Shown here piece by piece: positions 17,062 to 25,529 of a stretch of 64,000 nt of DNA. The notes under the pieces are model-generated. The model made no database searches and was not told the DNA's origin. It saw nothing but the letters and a program-made list of their open reading frames with translations. The stretch is taken from the NCBI RefSeq assembly GCF_000426345.1, contig NZ_AUFE01000020.1, positions 41,112-105,111 of the forward strand, read 5' to 3'. How positions within the stretch are numbered: the first letter of the stretch is position 1; each line of letters opens with the position of its first letter. Made by a program: the position numbers and the translations under genes. Source of the stretch: Cupriavidus phytohabitans (lineage in GTDB: Bacteria > Pseudomonadota > Gammaproteobacteria > Burkholderiales > Burkholderiaceae).

Positions 17062-18018
17062 CTATGCGCGTGGGGCGGGGTCCAGGTCGCGCAGGTCGCG
17101 CAGCGCCTGCGATGCCGCCGTCAGCATGCCGCGCAGCCACGCATGCGAGGCCGAGCGGTGGCGCGCGGGATGCCACAGCTGGTAGAAGCGCATGAACGGG
17201 AATTCGATCGGCGGCCTGAGCACCGCCACCGGTACATGCTGCGCGTGATAGTTGGCAAAGTGGCGGCCCGTCGTCAGGATCAGGTCCGTGCCGGGGATCA
17301 GGCTCGGCGCCAGGTTGAAGTAAGGGCAGCTCACGCGGTTGTCCCGGTGCACGCGCATCGTGCTGAGGCCCGTGTCCACCAGCCCGCGCTGGTCGCGCGA
17401 GTAGGGCGTCGGCACGATATGCGCCGCGCCCAGGTAGGCCTGCGCGGTGAACTTTCCCGGCCGGTTATGCACGCTGTCAGGCGCCACCATGCAGACCACC
17501 TCGTCTTCCAGCAATACGGACAGGTGCAGGTGCTCCGGGGGATTGGGCCAGTTGCCGATCACGATGTCGATGGTGCCCTCCGACAGCGCCTGCTCGTAGT
17601 CGAAGGTGGCGGTCAGTGGAATCGCCGCCAGCCGCGCCTGGGGTGCCATGCGCCGGAACTCCCGTACGACTTGGGCAAAGAACGGCGGCGCGAGGTAGTC
17701 GGGCATCGCTACGGTAAAGCTTTGCTCGGTGGTGGCGGGGTCGAAGCGGTCGTCCGACACCAGCAGATTGTCCAGCGCGCTGAGCGCCGCCTGCGCGTTG
17801 CGGGCAAGCTGCAGGGCGCGCTCGGTCGGCACCATGACATTCTTTTCGCGCGTGAGCAGCGGGTCGTTGAAGATCGCGCGCAGCCGCTTGAGCGCTGAGC
17901 TGATCGCCGGTTGCGACTGGTTCAGCCGGACGGCGGTGCGCGAGACGCTCTGCTCGGCAATCAGGATGCACAGCACGCGCAGCAGGTAGGTATCGAAAGG
18001 GTCGTCGGCGCGGATCAT
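17062..18018 (-). CDS. LysR-family regulator of the ureide locus
   Basis: 318-residue regulator. The helix-turn-helix spans residues 10-65 (LLRVLCILIAEQSVSRTAVR, then QSQPAISSALKRLRAIFNDP). The effector domain (about 95-300) has the NodD/PnbR-like pattern FTVAMPDYLAPPFFAQVV. The start at MIRADDPFD puts the helix-turn-helix in the normal place; the frame stays open far upstream but runs into the intergenic region and a divergent gene. It is divergent from an MFS carrier and two HIU hydrolases, and upstream of uraD and a second carrier, so it probably controls both sides. A palindromic LysR box lies at 18287-18309. The inducer is probably a uric acid derivative (inference). Confidence 0.9.
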   Translation of the reverse strand: MIRADDPFDTYLLRVLCILIAEQSVSRTAVRLNQSQPAISSALKRLRAIFNDPLLTREKNVMVPTERALQLARNAQAALSALDNLLVSDDRFDPATTEQSFTVAMPDYLAPPFFAQVVREFRRMAPQARLAAIPLTATFDYEQALSEGTIDIVIGNWPNPPEHLHLSVLLEDEVVCMVAPDSVHNRPGKFTAQAYLGAAHIVPTPYSRDQRGLVDTGLSTMRVHRDNRVSCPYFNLAPSLIPGTDLILTTGRHFANYHAQHVPVAVLRPPIEFPFMRFYQLWHPARHRSASHAWLRGMLTAASQALRDLRDLDPAPRA

Positions 18019-18286
18019 GCGGAGTCTCGGGCGTTCCGGTAGGTAAGTAGGCGTGGGCAGCAGGCGCCGCAACCGGTGCGCATTGCTTGCTGCCCATGGC
18101 GGCTTTGTAGCCTTTTGCGCACCGCACGGCAACGCGGTCGAACCCGCACGCGGGCGGGAACGCCGCCCCCCGGCGCACCGCGGAGGAGGGCAAAGCGGGT
18201 GCCCTAGGGTAATCCATAGGTCCGCCAACGCGCCTGGCAAAAACCCGGAATCCCGCGCCAGGCAAGGCTTTCCGACCCATATCCAA

Positions 18287-18309
18287 GCTGATATAGGGCC
18301 TATACCAGC
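18287..18309. promoter_or_regulatory. LysR-type T-N11-A operator
   Basis: GCTGATATAGG and CCTATACCAGC flank one central G (18298) and are complementary at 10 of 11 positions. T18292 and A18304 give the exact T-N11-A pattern of LysR boxes. It lies in the 411-base gap (18019-18429) between the LysR gene and the HIU-hydrolase operon, about 53 bases before the predicted transcript start of the latter. Nothing else stands out in that gap apart from the promoter element beside it. Confidence 0.7.
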
Positions 18310-18315
18310 GCCCCC

Positions 18316-18344
18316 GTTCCGCAATCCGGGCCCGTTCCTATACT
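18316..18344 (+). promoter_or_regulatory. Activator-dependent promoter of the MFS/HIU-hydrolase operon
   Basis: TATACT (18339-18344) is a good -10 element (five of six). The hexamer at -35 (18316-18321) is poor, which fits a promoter that needs LysR activation from the adjacent box. The predicted start is near 18351, leaving an 80-base leader. Confidence 0.5.
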
Positions 18345-18429
18345 TGCACCCAATCCAGACGGAGGGCCGCCGCAGCACCATCCCCGCGGCATCGCCCGCA
18401 CAACACAAACCGACAAGACAGGAGACTCC

Positions 18430-19770
18430 ATGTCCATTACAAAACAGGGCGTTCCGCTGTTCGCCGACACGGCGGACGATGCGGAAGCCAGCGTCTTTCG
18501 CAAGGTGTCGTGGCGCCTGCTGCCATTCCTTGGCGTGCTGTGGGTGCTCGCGTGGCTGGACCGGGTCAACATCGGCTTCGCCAAGCTGCAGATGCTGGAT
18601 TCGCTGCGCTTCAGCGAGGCGGTGTATGGCCTGGGCGCCGGCATCTTCTTCCTCGGCTACTTCTTCTTCGAAGTGCCGTCGAACATGCTGCTGCAGAAGA
18701 TCGGCGCCAAGAAGACCATCATGCGCATCACCATCTGCTGGGGCGTGATCTGCATGCTGCAGACCTATGTCACCACGCCGACGCAGTTCTATATCCTGCG
18801 CTTCCTGCTGGGCGCGTTCGAGGCGGGCTTCTATCCCGGCGTGATCCTCTACCTGACCTACTGGTATCCGTCCGAGCGGCGCGCCCGCGCTTTCGGCACC
18901 TTCATGTCGGCGTCCGCCATCGCAGGTGTGCTCGGCGGCCCGCTGGCCGGCTGGATCATGACCTCGATGGGTGGCGTGCATGGCATGCATGGCTGGCAAT
19001 GGCTGTTTATCCTGGAAGGCATTCCTTCCGTGCTGGCCGGCATCTTCGCGTGGTTCTACATGACCGACAAGCCGGAGCAGGCACAGTGGCTGACCGACAG
19101 CGAGAAGCGCGTGGTGCTCGACGCCCTGAAGCGGGACAACGCCACCATGGGCGAACGTGGGCACGACTGGCGTACGCTGTTCACCAACCGCAAGGTGTGG
19201 CTGCTGATCGCCATCTTCTTCTGCCTGCTGTGCGCCAACTCCACGCTGACATTCTGGATCCCGACCATCATCAAGGAAGTCGGCTTCACCACGCCGATGG
19301 CGGTGGGCTGGATCGCGGCGGTGGCCTACCTCTGCGGCGCGATCGGCATGATCGCCAACGGCGCGCACTCTGACCGTCGCAACGAGGTGCGCTGGCACTT
19401 CAGCGGCGCCGCGCTGGTCGGTGGTGCGGCAATGGCCCTGCTGGCCGTGCTGCTGGGCATGCAGGCGCTGTCGCCTGTGATCACCCTGGTGGCCATGACT
19501 GCCGCGCTGGTCGGCACCATGAGCGCCATCCCCGTGTTCTGGCAGCTGCCCAACCGCTACCTGGCTGGCAGCGCCGCCGCGGTGGGCGTGGCCCTGATCA
19601 ATTCCGTCTCAAACCTGGCCGGCTTCGGCGCGCCCTATGCGATGGGCCTGATCAAGACCGCCACCGGCACGGTCAGCAGCGGCCTGTACCTGGTGGCCGC
19701 CATCGAGATCCTGGCTGCGATGCTGGTTGTGTTCTGCATCCGCCGTCTCCATCACAAGCGCGAGGCCTGA
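18430..19770 (+). CDS. MFS transporter of the anion:cation symporter (ACS) family
   Basis: Inner-membrane symporter of the phthalate/tartrate permease type, 446 residues, twelve predicted membrane segments. Typical ACS features: WVLAWLDRVNIGFAKL in segment 1, FFLGYFFFEVPSNMLLQKIG in segment 2 and RFLLGAFEAGFYPGVILYL in segment 4, with the cytosolic motif SERRARAFGTF. It has AGGAGA before the ATG and is the first gene of an operon with two HIU hydrolases (one base between its stop and the next ATG). Context therefore suggests it imports a ureide or uric acid oxidation product such as HIU, OHCU or allantoin. This role is inferred. Confidence 0.9.
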   Translation: MSITKQGVPLFADTADDAEASVFRKVSWRLLPFLGVLWVLAWLDRVNIGFAKLQMLDSLRFSEAVYGLGAGIFFLGYFFFEVPSNMLLQKIGAKKTIMRITICWGVICMLQTYVTTPTQFYILRFLLGAFEAGFYPGVILYLTYWYPSERRARAFGTFMSASAIAGVLGGPLAGWIMTSMGGVHGMHGWQWLFILEGIPSVLAGIFAWFYMTDKPEQAQWLTDSEKRVVLDALKRDNATMGERGHDWRTLFTNRKVWLLIAIFFCLLCANSTLTFWIPTIIKEVGFTTPMAVGWIAAVAYLCGAIGMIANGAHSDRRNEVRWHFSGAALVGGAAMALLAVLLGMQALSPVITLVAMTAALVGTMSAIPVFWQLPNRYLAGSAAAVGVALINSVSNLAGFGAPYAMGLIKTATGTVSSGLYLVAAIEILAAMLVVFCIRRLHHKREA

Positions 19771-19771
19771 C

Positions 19772-20293
19772 ATGCACGACGACCACGATCCCGGCTTCAA
19801 CGCCGCCCGCCGACGCTTCGGCCTGCAATCGATCACGCTGGGAGGCAGTGCGCTGCTGGCTGGCAGCGCGCTGGCCGCCAGCCCGGCACCGACTCCGGCG
19901 CCCAACCAGACCGCGGGCCCGGTGCAGCAGGGCGGCCTCAGCCCGCGGCTGACCATGCACGCGCTCGACACCTGGCACGGCACGCCGGCAGCCGGTATGC
20001 GCGTAGACATGTACCGCATTGAAAACGGACAGCCACGCCTGCTGCAGACGGTGACGCTCGCCGCCAATGGCCGCAGCGAACCACCGCTGCTGCTCGGCGA
20101 CGCCTACCGCACCGGCACCTACGAACTGGTCATGCACGTGGACGAATACTTCGCCGCCCGCAAGGCCAGCCTGCCGCAGCCGCTGTTCCTTGCGAAGATC
20201 CCGCTGCGCCTGCGCGTGACGGACGCCAGCCAGCGCATCCACCTGCCCGTGACGTTCGGGCCGTGGAGCTACAACTACTACCGCGGCAGCTGA
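19772..20293 (+). CDS. 5-hydroxyisourate hydrolase with a twin-arginine signal (exported form)
   Basis: Transthyretin-like HIU hydrolase, 173 residues, about 60 longer than the cytosolic form because of an N-terminal export signal. RRRFGLQSITLGGSALLAG (about residues 13-31) fits a Tat signal and ends near ALAASPA. Catalytic elements are kept: the first histidine in LTMHALDT, arginine in AANGRSEP, the second histidine in RIHLPVTFGPW and the C-terminal signature YYRGS. It starts one base after the MFS stop and is followed by a second, signal-less hydrolase. So HIU can probably be hydrolysed in the periplasm as well as in the cytosol. An alternative is that the Tat signal is not used and the segment is an anchor. 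Confidence 0.88.
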   Translation: MHDDHDPGFNAARRRFGLQSITLGGSALLAGSALAASPAPTPAPNQTAGPVQQGGLSPRLTMHALDTWHGTPAAGMRVDMYRIENGQPRLLQTVTLAANGRSEPPLLLGDAYRTGTYELVMHVDEYFAARKASLPQPLFLAKIPLRLRVTDASQRIHLPVTFGPWSYNYYRGS

Positions 20294-20323
20294 TGCCTGC
20301 ATTGCATTGAAAGGAGACAGACC

Positions 20324-20659
20324 ATGGCAGGCATCAGCACCCACGTGCTCGACGTATCGCTCTGCAAGCCGATTGCCGGCATGCAGATCGAACTGTTCGA
20401 CGTCGGCACGCAACCCCCGAAACTGATCGCAAAGGCGCGCACCAACAACGACGGCCGCACTGACACGCCCATGCTGCCCGCCGCCCAGGCCCGCACCGGC
20501 GACTTCGAGCTGCGCTTCTGGGTGGCGGACTACTTCAAGGCGCCGGACACGTTCGCCGACATCGTGCCCGTGCGCTTTACCATCGCGGACGCCGCGCAGC
20601 ACTACCACGTGCCGCTGCTGTGCTCGCCGTGGAGTTTCGGCACGTACCGGGGCAGCTGA
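20324..20659 (+). CDS. uraH: 5-hydroxyisourate hydrolase (cytosolic, transthyretin-like)
   Basis: 111 residues, the classical length. It opens the HIU ring to give OHCU, the substrate of UraD encoded across the same locus. Signature elements: ISTHVLD at the N-terminus (His7), TNNDGRTD (Arg45), HYHVPLL (His95), and the C-terminal TYRGS. AAGGAGA lies ahead of the ATG. It is the last gene of the MFS / Tat-HIU hydrolase / HIU hydrolase operon and is convergent with the YVTN propeller gene only eight bases away. No terminator is visible in between. Confidence 0.95.
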   Translation: MAGISTHVLDVSLCKPIAGMQIELFDVGTQPPKLIAKARTNNDGRTDTPMLPAAQARTGDFELRFWVADYFKAPDTFADIVPVRFTIADAAQHYHVPLLCSPWSFGTYRGS

Positions 20660-20667
20660 AGCGCACC

Positions 20668-22056
20668 TTACTGCGTGCCGGTCAGCACCGCGCTGCTGGT
20701 GGTCGGCGGCGCGTTGCCCTCGACCACCAGCAGCGTGGCGGCGGCAGGCTGCTTCGTGGACAAGGCGGGCACCGCCTCGCGCAACGGCCCGATGGCCGTG
20801 CCATTGGCGGCGCCGGCGGCATTCGTCCTGAAGCTTGCAACGGGCGTGCGGTGGCCAGAGACGTAGACGTTGTAGACCGTCTGCGGCTTTAGCTGGTAGA
20901 GGAACACTTCCAGCGCATCGACCAGGCCCAGGTTGCGTGCCACGACAAAGCCGCGTCCGGCGCCGCTGGTGGCCTTGAGCGGAATGTTGACGGGATCGCT
21001 GTTTGCACGCGGCGCGAGATTTGCCTTGCCATCGCCGGCCGGCACGGCATTGGAGACATAGACGAGGGCCTGCGGTGCCTGTCCGACCGGGGTGCGGGCG
21101 ATGACGCGCTGGGTGGCGGTGTCGATCACGTCGACCCCGTCGCCGTTTTCCAGGCCGACATACATGCGGCTGCCGTCATCGGACGGCCAGATGCCATGCG
21201 GCAGCGCGCCGACGGGTATGGTCGCGAGCAGGCGGGGCTCGGCGTCGGTGCTGTAGACCTTGACCGCATTCTCGCCGCCGACCGTCACGTAGGCGAGCGT
21301 GCCGCGCGCTGTCCTGGCGAAGCCGATGTGGTTGGTGATAAAGCCGGTATCGAACACGCCCCTGACGCTGAGGCTTTGCGTGTCGATGCGGGTGACCTTG
21401 CCCACGTCCTTGTGCGTCATCCACACTTCGCTGAAGTCCGGGGTGAACTGCAGGAAGGGCGAAAACGGGCTGGCGACCGGAATGCGCTTGACGACCTGGT
21501 GCGTGGCGACATCGATCACGTCGACCTCGGGCGTAAAGCTGGAGACGACAAAGGCGAGCTTGCCGTCGGGATGGAACAGCACCATGCCCGGGCCTGGCGC
21601 GGTGGGGATGCGGCGGATCTCCTTGTAGCTGGCCGGGTCGATCACCGAGATGTAGTCCTCGCCGCGCACGACCACCCACGCTTCCTTGCCGTCGGCGGTA
21701 AAGAAACCCTCGTGCGGCGAACGGCCGATATAGGCAACCCCCTTGACCTTGTTCGTGGCGGTATCGATGAACGTCGCCGAGTTCGAGCCATTGGAGACGA
21801 CGAGCAGCGTCTTGTGATCCGGCGAGAAGCCCAGGCCATGCACGTTGATCTCGCCCTTGTAAAGCGGCGAAAGGATATCGGGCCGCGCATTGCCAAGGCG
21901 GATCTGGCCGAGCAGCGTATTGGTGGCGGGCTGGATGACCGACACGGTGTTGCTGTTCTGGTCCGCCGTATAGACGCGGTCGCTGGCGGCCGGTGCCGCG
22001 GTGGCGAGCGACGACGCCGTGGCCAGGACCAGCGCAAGCTGCAAGGTCTGCTTCAT
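20668..22056 (-). CDS. Periplasmic YVTN (YncE-like) beta-propeller protein
   Basis: 462 residues with a signal peptide (about 1-23, ending ATAAPAA). Seven blade-like repeats follow, each with the pattern of a YVTN propeller: VYTADQNSNTVSVIQPATN, LLVVSNGSNSATFIDTATN, AWVVVRGEDYISVIDPASY, AFVVSSFTPEVDVIDVATH, AYVTVGGENAVKVYS and MYVGLENGDGVDVIDTATQ. A C-terminal extension of about 100 residues is not part of the propeller. There is no obvious catalytic motif. It is 11 bases downstream of a DUF305 gene on the same strand. This pairing suggests a periplasmic metal or redox-stress function, but that is inference. Confidence 0.85.
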   Translation of the reverse strand: MKQTLQLALVLATASSLATAAPAASDRVYTADQNSNTVSVIQPATNTLLGQIRLGNARPDILSPLYKGEINVHGLGFSPDHKTLLVVSNGSNSATFIDTATNKVKGVAYIGRSPHEGFFTADGKEAWVVVRGEDYISVIDPASYKEIRRIPTAPGPGMVLFHPDGKLAFVVSSFTPEVDVIDVATHQVVKRIPVASPFSPFLQFTPDFSEVWMTHKDVGKVTRIDTQSLSVRGVFDTGFITNHIGFARTARGTLAYVTVGGENAVKVYSTDAEPRLLATIPVGALPHGIWPSDDGSRMYVGLENGDGVDVIDTATQRVIARTPVGQAPQALVYVSNAVPAGDGKANLAPRANSDPVNIPLKATSGAGRGFVVARNLGLVDALEVFLYQLKPQTVYNVYVSGHRTPVASFRTNAAGAANGTAIGPLREAVPALSTKQPAAATLLVVEGNAPPTTSSAVLTGTQ

Positions 22057-22067
22057 GTGGGATTCCT

Positions 22068-22514
22068 TCAGTGAGAATGTGCTGGTGCCGGGCTGCGGCT
22101 CGGCGCGGTTTTCGGATGGCGGGCAAGCCAGGCTTGCATCAGGCGGATCTCGTTCTGCTGGTCGGTGATGATGCCCTGTGCCAGGTTGCGCAATTCAGGA
22201 TCCCGGGTGTCGAGCAGCAATGCCTTGGCCATGTCGATGGCGCCCTGGTGATGCGGGATCATCATCGCGACGAAGTCGTGGTCAGGGTCGCCGTTCATGG
22301 GGGCGGCGCGCATGCCTGCATCCATGACGGCCATGGCGTCGTCCATGCGTTGCGCGAACGGCTTTGCGGTGCTGGCGACAAAGGGTTCCGGCTGCCGCGC
22401 CACTGGCGTCTGGCCATGATCATGCGGCGCCGTCGGGACACCGCCTGCCAGGCAGATCGAACCGGCCGCCGCCGCAATGGCGGCGAGCATGAAAGCGGGC
22501 AAGTTGGACTTCAT
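22068..22514 (-). CDS. DUF305 periplasmic protein
   Basis: 148 residues with a signal peptide (about 1-24). The DUF305 core is clear: DHDFVAMMIPHHQGAIDMAK (about residues 77-96), with the His-His pair of the family, then DPELRNLAQGIITDQQNEI. The family is ferritin-like helical and often sits beside copper or silver handling genes. It has an unusual His-rich start (APHDHGQ) and end (PAHSH), which fits metal binding. It precedes the YVTN propeller gene in a two-gene operon. The ligand is not known. Confidence 0.88.
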   Translation of the reverse strand: MKSNLPAFMLAAIAAAAGSICLAGGVPTAPHDHGQTPVARQPEPFVASTAKPFAQRMDDAMAVMDAGMRAAPMNGDPDHDFVAMMIPHHQGAIDMAKALLLDTRDPELRNLAQGIITDQQNEIRLMQAWLARHPKTAPSRSPAPAHSH

Positions 22515-22816
22515 GTGTGGCGTTCTCCGGGTTGTGGTTCGAGGGCTGCTTCGGAGTAAACACGCCCGGGACCGGCTTTATTCCGCACAGGCCAACTTTT
22601 TTTGCAACACATCCTCGGCACACCAACCGTACGGGCACGGCGCTTGCGAGCCGCCAGGCGTTGCAATCATGGCTGCGCAGCGGCGGCCCTCAGGGTTCTC
22701 CCGCTCCCATGAGGCTGCCACCGTTCGCTACACTGACCTGCCGCCAGCGGCAGGCGAGACGACACAACGGGTGCCAGCCCGCAACACAACTACGTCTTGC
22801 CCAAGGCGCGGCGCAA
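22515..22816. other. Divergent gap between the DUF305 and AraC genes
   Basis: 302 bases without a convincing gene. The only structure noticed is an eight-base T run (22596-22603) in an otherwise GC-rich stretch, before TTGCAACAC. It probably carries the promoters of both neighbours; no clear -35/-10 pair or operator was found. Confidence 0.4.
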
Positions 22817-23842
22817 ATGGCAAGCGCATCCATGCCCCCGAATCCACTGCCCCCGACCGAACCGTCCGCTGCAGCCGCCGCGCCGCGCGCGCTGCGCCAT
22901 GTCGTTGCCGACGAGGCGCAGGCTGCCGCGGCCGAGCTCGATGGCTGGCAGCAGCGCTACCAGCAACTGACGCCAGGTGTGTTCCGGGCCGAGGTCTCGC
23001 AGGTCACTTACGGCGATGTCCATGTGTTCCGCGAACAGACCACGCAGGCGCTGCTGGAAGAGGGGGAGGCGGCGCGCGGCTATCTGTCGCTCGCCTTGCC
23101 GCATGTGCACTGCGAGGATGGCTGGTTCCACGGCTACCGCATGCACGGATATTCGCTGCTGTGCGCCGGCAACGGCCAGGCGCTGGCGATGCGCACCCCG
23201 CGCGAACTGGACCTGACCGGACTGACCATGCCGCTGCCCGCGCTGGATCGCGCGGTAGCGCTGGCGAGCGGCGAGCCACGCCGCCTCGACAAGCTGGCCG
23301 GCGTGCGCCAGTTGCGGCCGGCGGTCGGCAATGATTTGCGCGCCGCGTTGCTGTCGGTGCTGGCGACCGCGGCGATCGAAGCGGAGGTGTTCAGCAACCG
23401 CTTCGTGGAGAGCGCGATACGCGACGCCTTGCTGCTGGCGGCGGCGACCGCGCTGATCGCGGACGACGACCGCTCGCGCGAGCCGCTGCCAACCGCAGGC
23501 GCGCGCCGCCAGCTGGTGGCCGACGCCTACGCGCTGGTGCGTGCCGCGCCCGACCACGGCTGGAGCATCCTGGCGCTGTGCGAGCGCCTGGGCGTATCGC
23601 GCCGCACGCTGCAGTACAGCTTCAACGAGGTCACCGGCCTGGCGCCGCTGGACTTCGTGCGCGCGGTGCGGATGAACGGCGTGCGCCTGGCGCTGCGCGC
23701 CGGCCCGGTGGAGCCGGTCGGCGCCGTGGCGGCGCGGTTCGGCTTCCACCATCTGCCGCGTTTCGCGGCGCAGTACCGCGCCTTCTTCGGCGAACTGCCG
23801 TCGCAAACGCTGGCACGGCGCCGCGGGTTGGCCCAGGCCTAG
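22817..23842 (+). CDS. AraC-family regulator (EutR-like)
   Basis: 341 residues. The N-terminal two thirds is a sensing domain without close resemblance to sugar-binding AraC proteins (WQQRYQQLTPGVFRAEVSQV, then the cupin-like stretch GYRMHGYSLLCAGN). The C-terminal helix-turn-helix begins ILALCERLGVSRRTLQYSFN and ends AARFGFHHLPRFAAQYRAFF, the EutR/CdhR-like pattern. It sits tail to tail with the last gene of the amine dehydrogenase operon, sharing a four-base CTAG that holds both stop codons. A role as regulator of that amine operon is attractive, because EutR-type proteins sense amines, but it is unproven. The start at 22817 is chosen because upstream codons lack family sequence. Confidence 0.85.
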   Translation: MASASMPPNPLPPTEPSAAAAAPRALRHVVADEAQAAAAELDGWQQRYQQLTPGVFRAEVSQVTYGDVHVFREQTTQALLEEGEAARGYLSLALPHVHCEDGWFHGYRMHGYSLLCAGNGQALAMRTPRELDLTGLTMPLPALDRAVALASGEPRRLDKLAGVRQLRPAVGNDLRAALLSVLATAAIEAEVFSNRFVESAIRDALLLAAATALIADDDRSREPLPTAGARRQLVADAYALVRAAPDHGWSILALCERLGVSRRTLQYSFNEVTGLAPLDFVRAVRMNGVRLALRAGPVEPVGAVAARFGFHHLPRFAAQYRAFFGELPSQTLARRRGLAQA

Positions 23843-25512
23843 GCCATCATCGCGCGCGGCAGGTGGCGGCCCACCCAGTCGCGCTCCTGCTCATAGGCGC
23901 GCGCCAGCCGCAGCACGCCCAGGTCGTCGTGCGGCCTGCCGATCAGCTGCATGCCCATCGGCAGGCCATCGCGGCTGAAGCCCGCTGGCACGCTGATTAC
24001 CGGGCAACCCGACAGCGTCCAGGGGAACACCACTTCCATCCAGCGGTGATAGGTGTCCATCTGCCTGCCGGCGATCTGTTTCGGCCACGGCTCGCGCACG
24101 TCGAACGGAAACACCTGTGCGGTCGGCACCGCGATGAAGTCATGCCTGGCGAAGACCTGCTGCAGCGCCTGCGCCCAGGCGCTGCGCTCGGCGCTGGCGG
24201 CATAGATGTCGCCGGCATCGAGCTTGAGCGCGCCTTCGATCTCCCAGACCGCTTCGGGCTTGAGCAGCGCCCTCTTGGCCGGGTCGCGGTAGAACGGCAA
24301 CATGCCGTTGCCGACCAGGAAATGCCGGTGGACCAGCCAGGTCTTCCACAGGCGTTCCGGCGCAAAGGGCGGCTTGATGGCGTCGACCGAAACGCCGAAG
24401 GCCTGGAATGCCTGCAAGGCCTGCTCGCACAACGGCAGGATGCCGTCTTCCATCGGCAGGTAGCCGTCCCAGTTGCCCAGCCACGCCACGCGCTTGCCTT
24501 TCAGGTCGGCGTCCAGCGTCACCATCACGTTGTCGGGCGTGAGGCGGGCCAGCGTTGCGTCGCGCTCGAGCGCCAGCGGGGTGCGCGGGTCGGGCCCTGA
24601 CTGCGTGGCCAGCAGCAACGCGACGTCGGCGACGGTGCGGCCCATCGGCCCTTCGTAGCCAAGTTGCTGCAGGAAGACCTCGGCGGTCGGGCCGTAGGGC
24701 ACCCGGCCCATCGACGGGCGGAAGCCATACACGTTGCAATAGCCGGCCGGATTGCGCAACGAGCCGCCGAAGTCGCTGCCGTCGGCGACCGGCAGCATCC
24801 GCATCGCCAGCGCCGCGGCCGCGCCGCCGCTGCTGCCGCCGGCGCAACGGGTGGCGTCGTAGGGGTTGCGGGTGGCGCCATAGACGGTGTTGAAGGTTTG
24901 CGAGCCCAGCCCGAACTCCGGCGTATTGGTCTTGCCGACCAGGATGGCGCCGGCCTTGCGCACGCGCTCGACGATGATCGCGTCGGTCGCCGGCACGTTG
25001 TCCTTGAAGATCGGCGAACCAAAGGTGGTGCGGATGCCGCGCGTCAGCGCGAGATCCTTCGGTGCCTGCGGCATGCCGTGCATCCAGCCGCCCGGCTTGC
25101 CGGCGGCCAGCGCCTGGTCGGCGGTCGCGGCTTCCTGCAGCAGCACGTCGCGCTCGCGCAGGGCAACGATGGCGTTGGCGGCAGGGTTGACCCGATCGAT
25201 ATGCGACAGGTAGGCCGCCATGACCTCGCGGCACGAGACGCGCCGCGCATGGATCTCGCGCGACAGTTTCCAGGCCGGCATCATCACGATCGGGTCGGGT
25301 GTGCCGCTTGCCGCCTGGCCCGCGGCATTGGCGCCAGGGCTTGCGGCAGTGGCCGGGCGCGACAGCGCGGCGCCGGCCGCGGCCGTGGTCAGGGCGGTAC
25401 CGGCCAGCCGGCCCAGCCACTGGCGGCGGGCCGGCTGCGCCACAGCGGCGGCGTCGTCGGCGGCGGCGGCGGCGGCGGGGCAGGGAGAAGTGGTCTTCAT
25501 GGTCGTACTCAT
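23839..25512 (-). CDS. Amidase-signature hydrolase with a Tat-like signal
   Basis: 557 residues. The N-terminus has RRQWLGRLAGTALTTAAAG (about residues 29-47), a twin-arginine type signal, so the enzyme is probably exported. Amidase-signature residues follow: the catalytic lysine in QAPKDLALTRGIRTTFGSP, the Gly-Ser-rich CAGGSSGGAAAALA with the cis-serine, and the nucleophile region ADGSDFGGSLRNPAGYCNVY. The C-terminus SGCPVISVPAGFSRDGLPMG is typical. It is last in the amine dehydrogenase operon, 17 bases after the aldehyde dehydrogenase. It may release primary amines from amides in the periplasm, where the dehydrogenase works. The specific substrate is unknown. Confidence 0.88.
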   Translation of the reverse strand: MSTTMKTTSPCPAAAAAADDAAAVAQPARRQWLGRLAGTALTTAAAGAALSRPATAASPGANAAGQAASGTPDPIVMMPAWKLSREIHARRVSCREVMAAYLSHIDRVNPAANAIVALRERDVLLQEAATADQALAAGKPGGWMHGMPQAPKDLALTRGIRTTFGSPIFKDNVPATDAIIVERVRKAGAILVGKTNTPEFGLGSQTFNTVYGATRNPYDATRCAGGSSGGAAAALAMRMLPVADGSDFGGSLRNPAGYCNVYGFRPSMGRVPYGPTAEVFLQQLGYEGPMGRTVADVALLLATQSGPDPRTPLALERDATLARLTPDNVMVTLDADLKGKRVAWLGNWDGYLPMEDGILPLCEQALQAFQAFGVSVDAIKPPFAPERLWKTWLVHRHFLVGNGMLPFYRDPAKRALLKPEAVWEIEGALKLDAGDIYAASAERSAWAQALQQVFARHDFIAVPTAQVFPFDVREPWPKQIAGRQMDTYHRWMEVVFPWTLSGCPVISVPAGFSRDGLPMGMQLIGRPHDDLGVLRLARAYEQERDWVGRHLPRAMMA

Positions 25513-25529
25513 TGCTGGCGGTCCGCGGC

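Noticed and set aside
17062..19398. Upstream extension of the LysR gene to 778 codons
   Set aside because: The extension runs through the intergenic LysR box and into the divergent MFS gene; the normal LysR N-terminus is at 18018.
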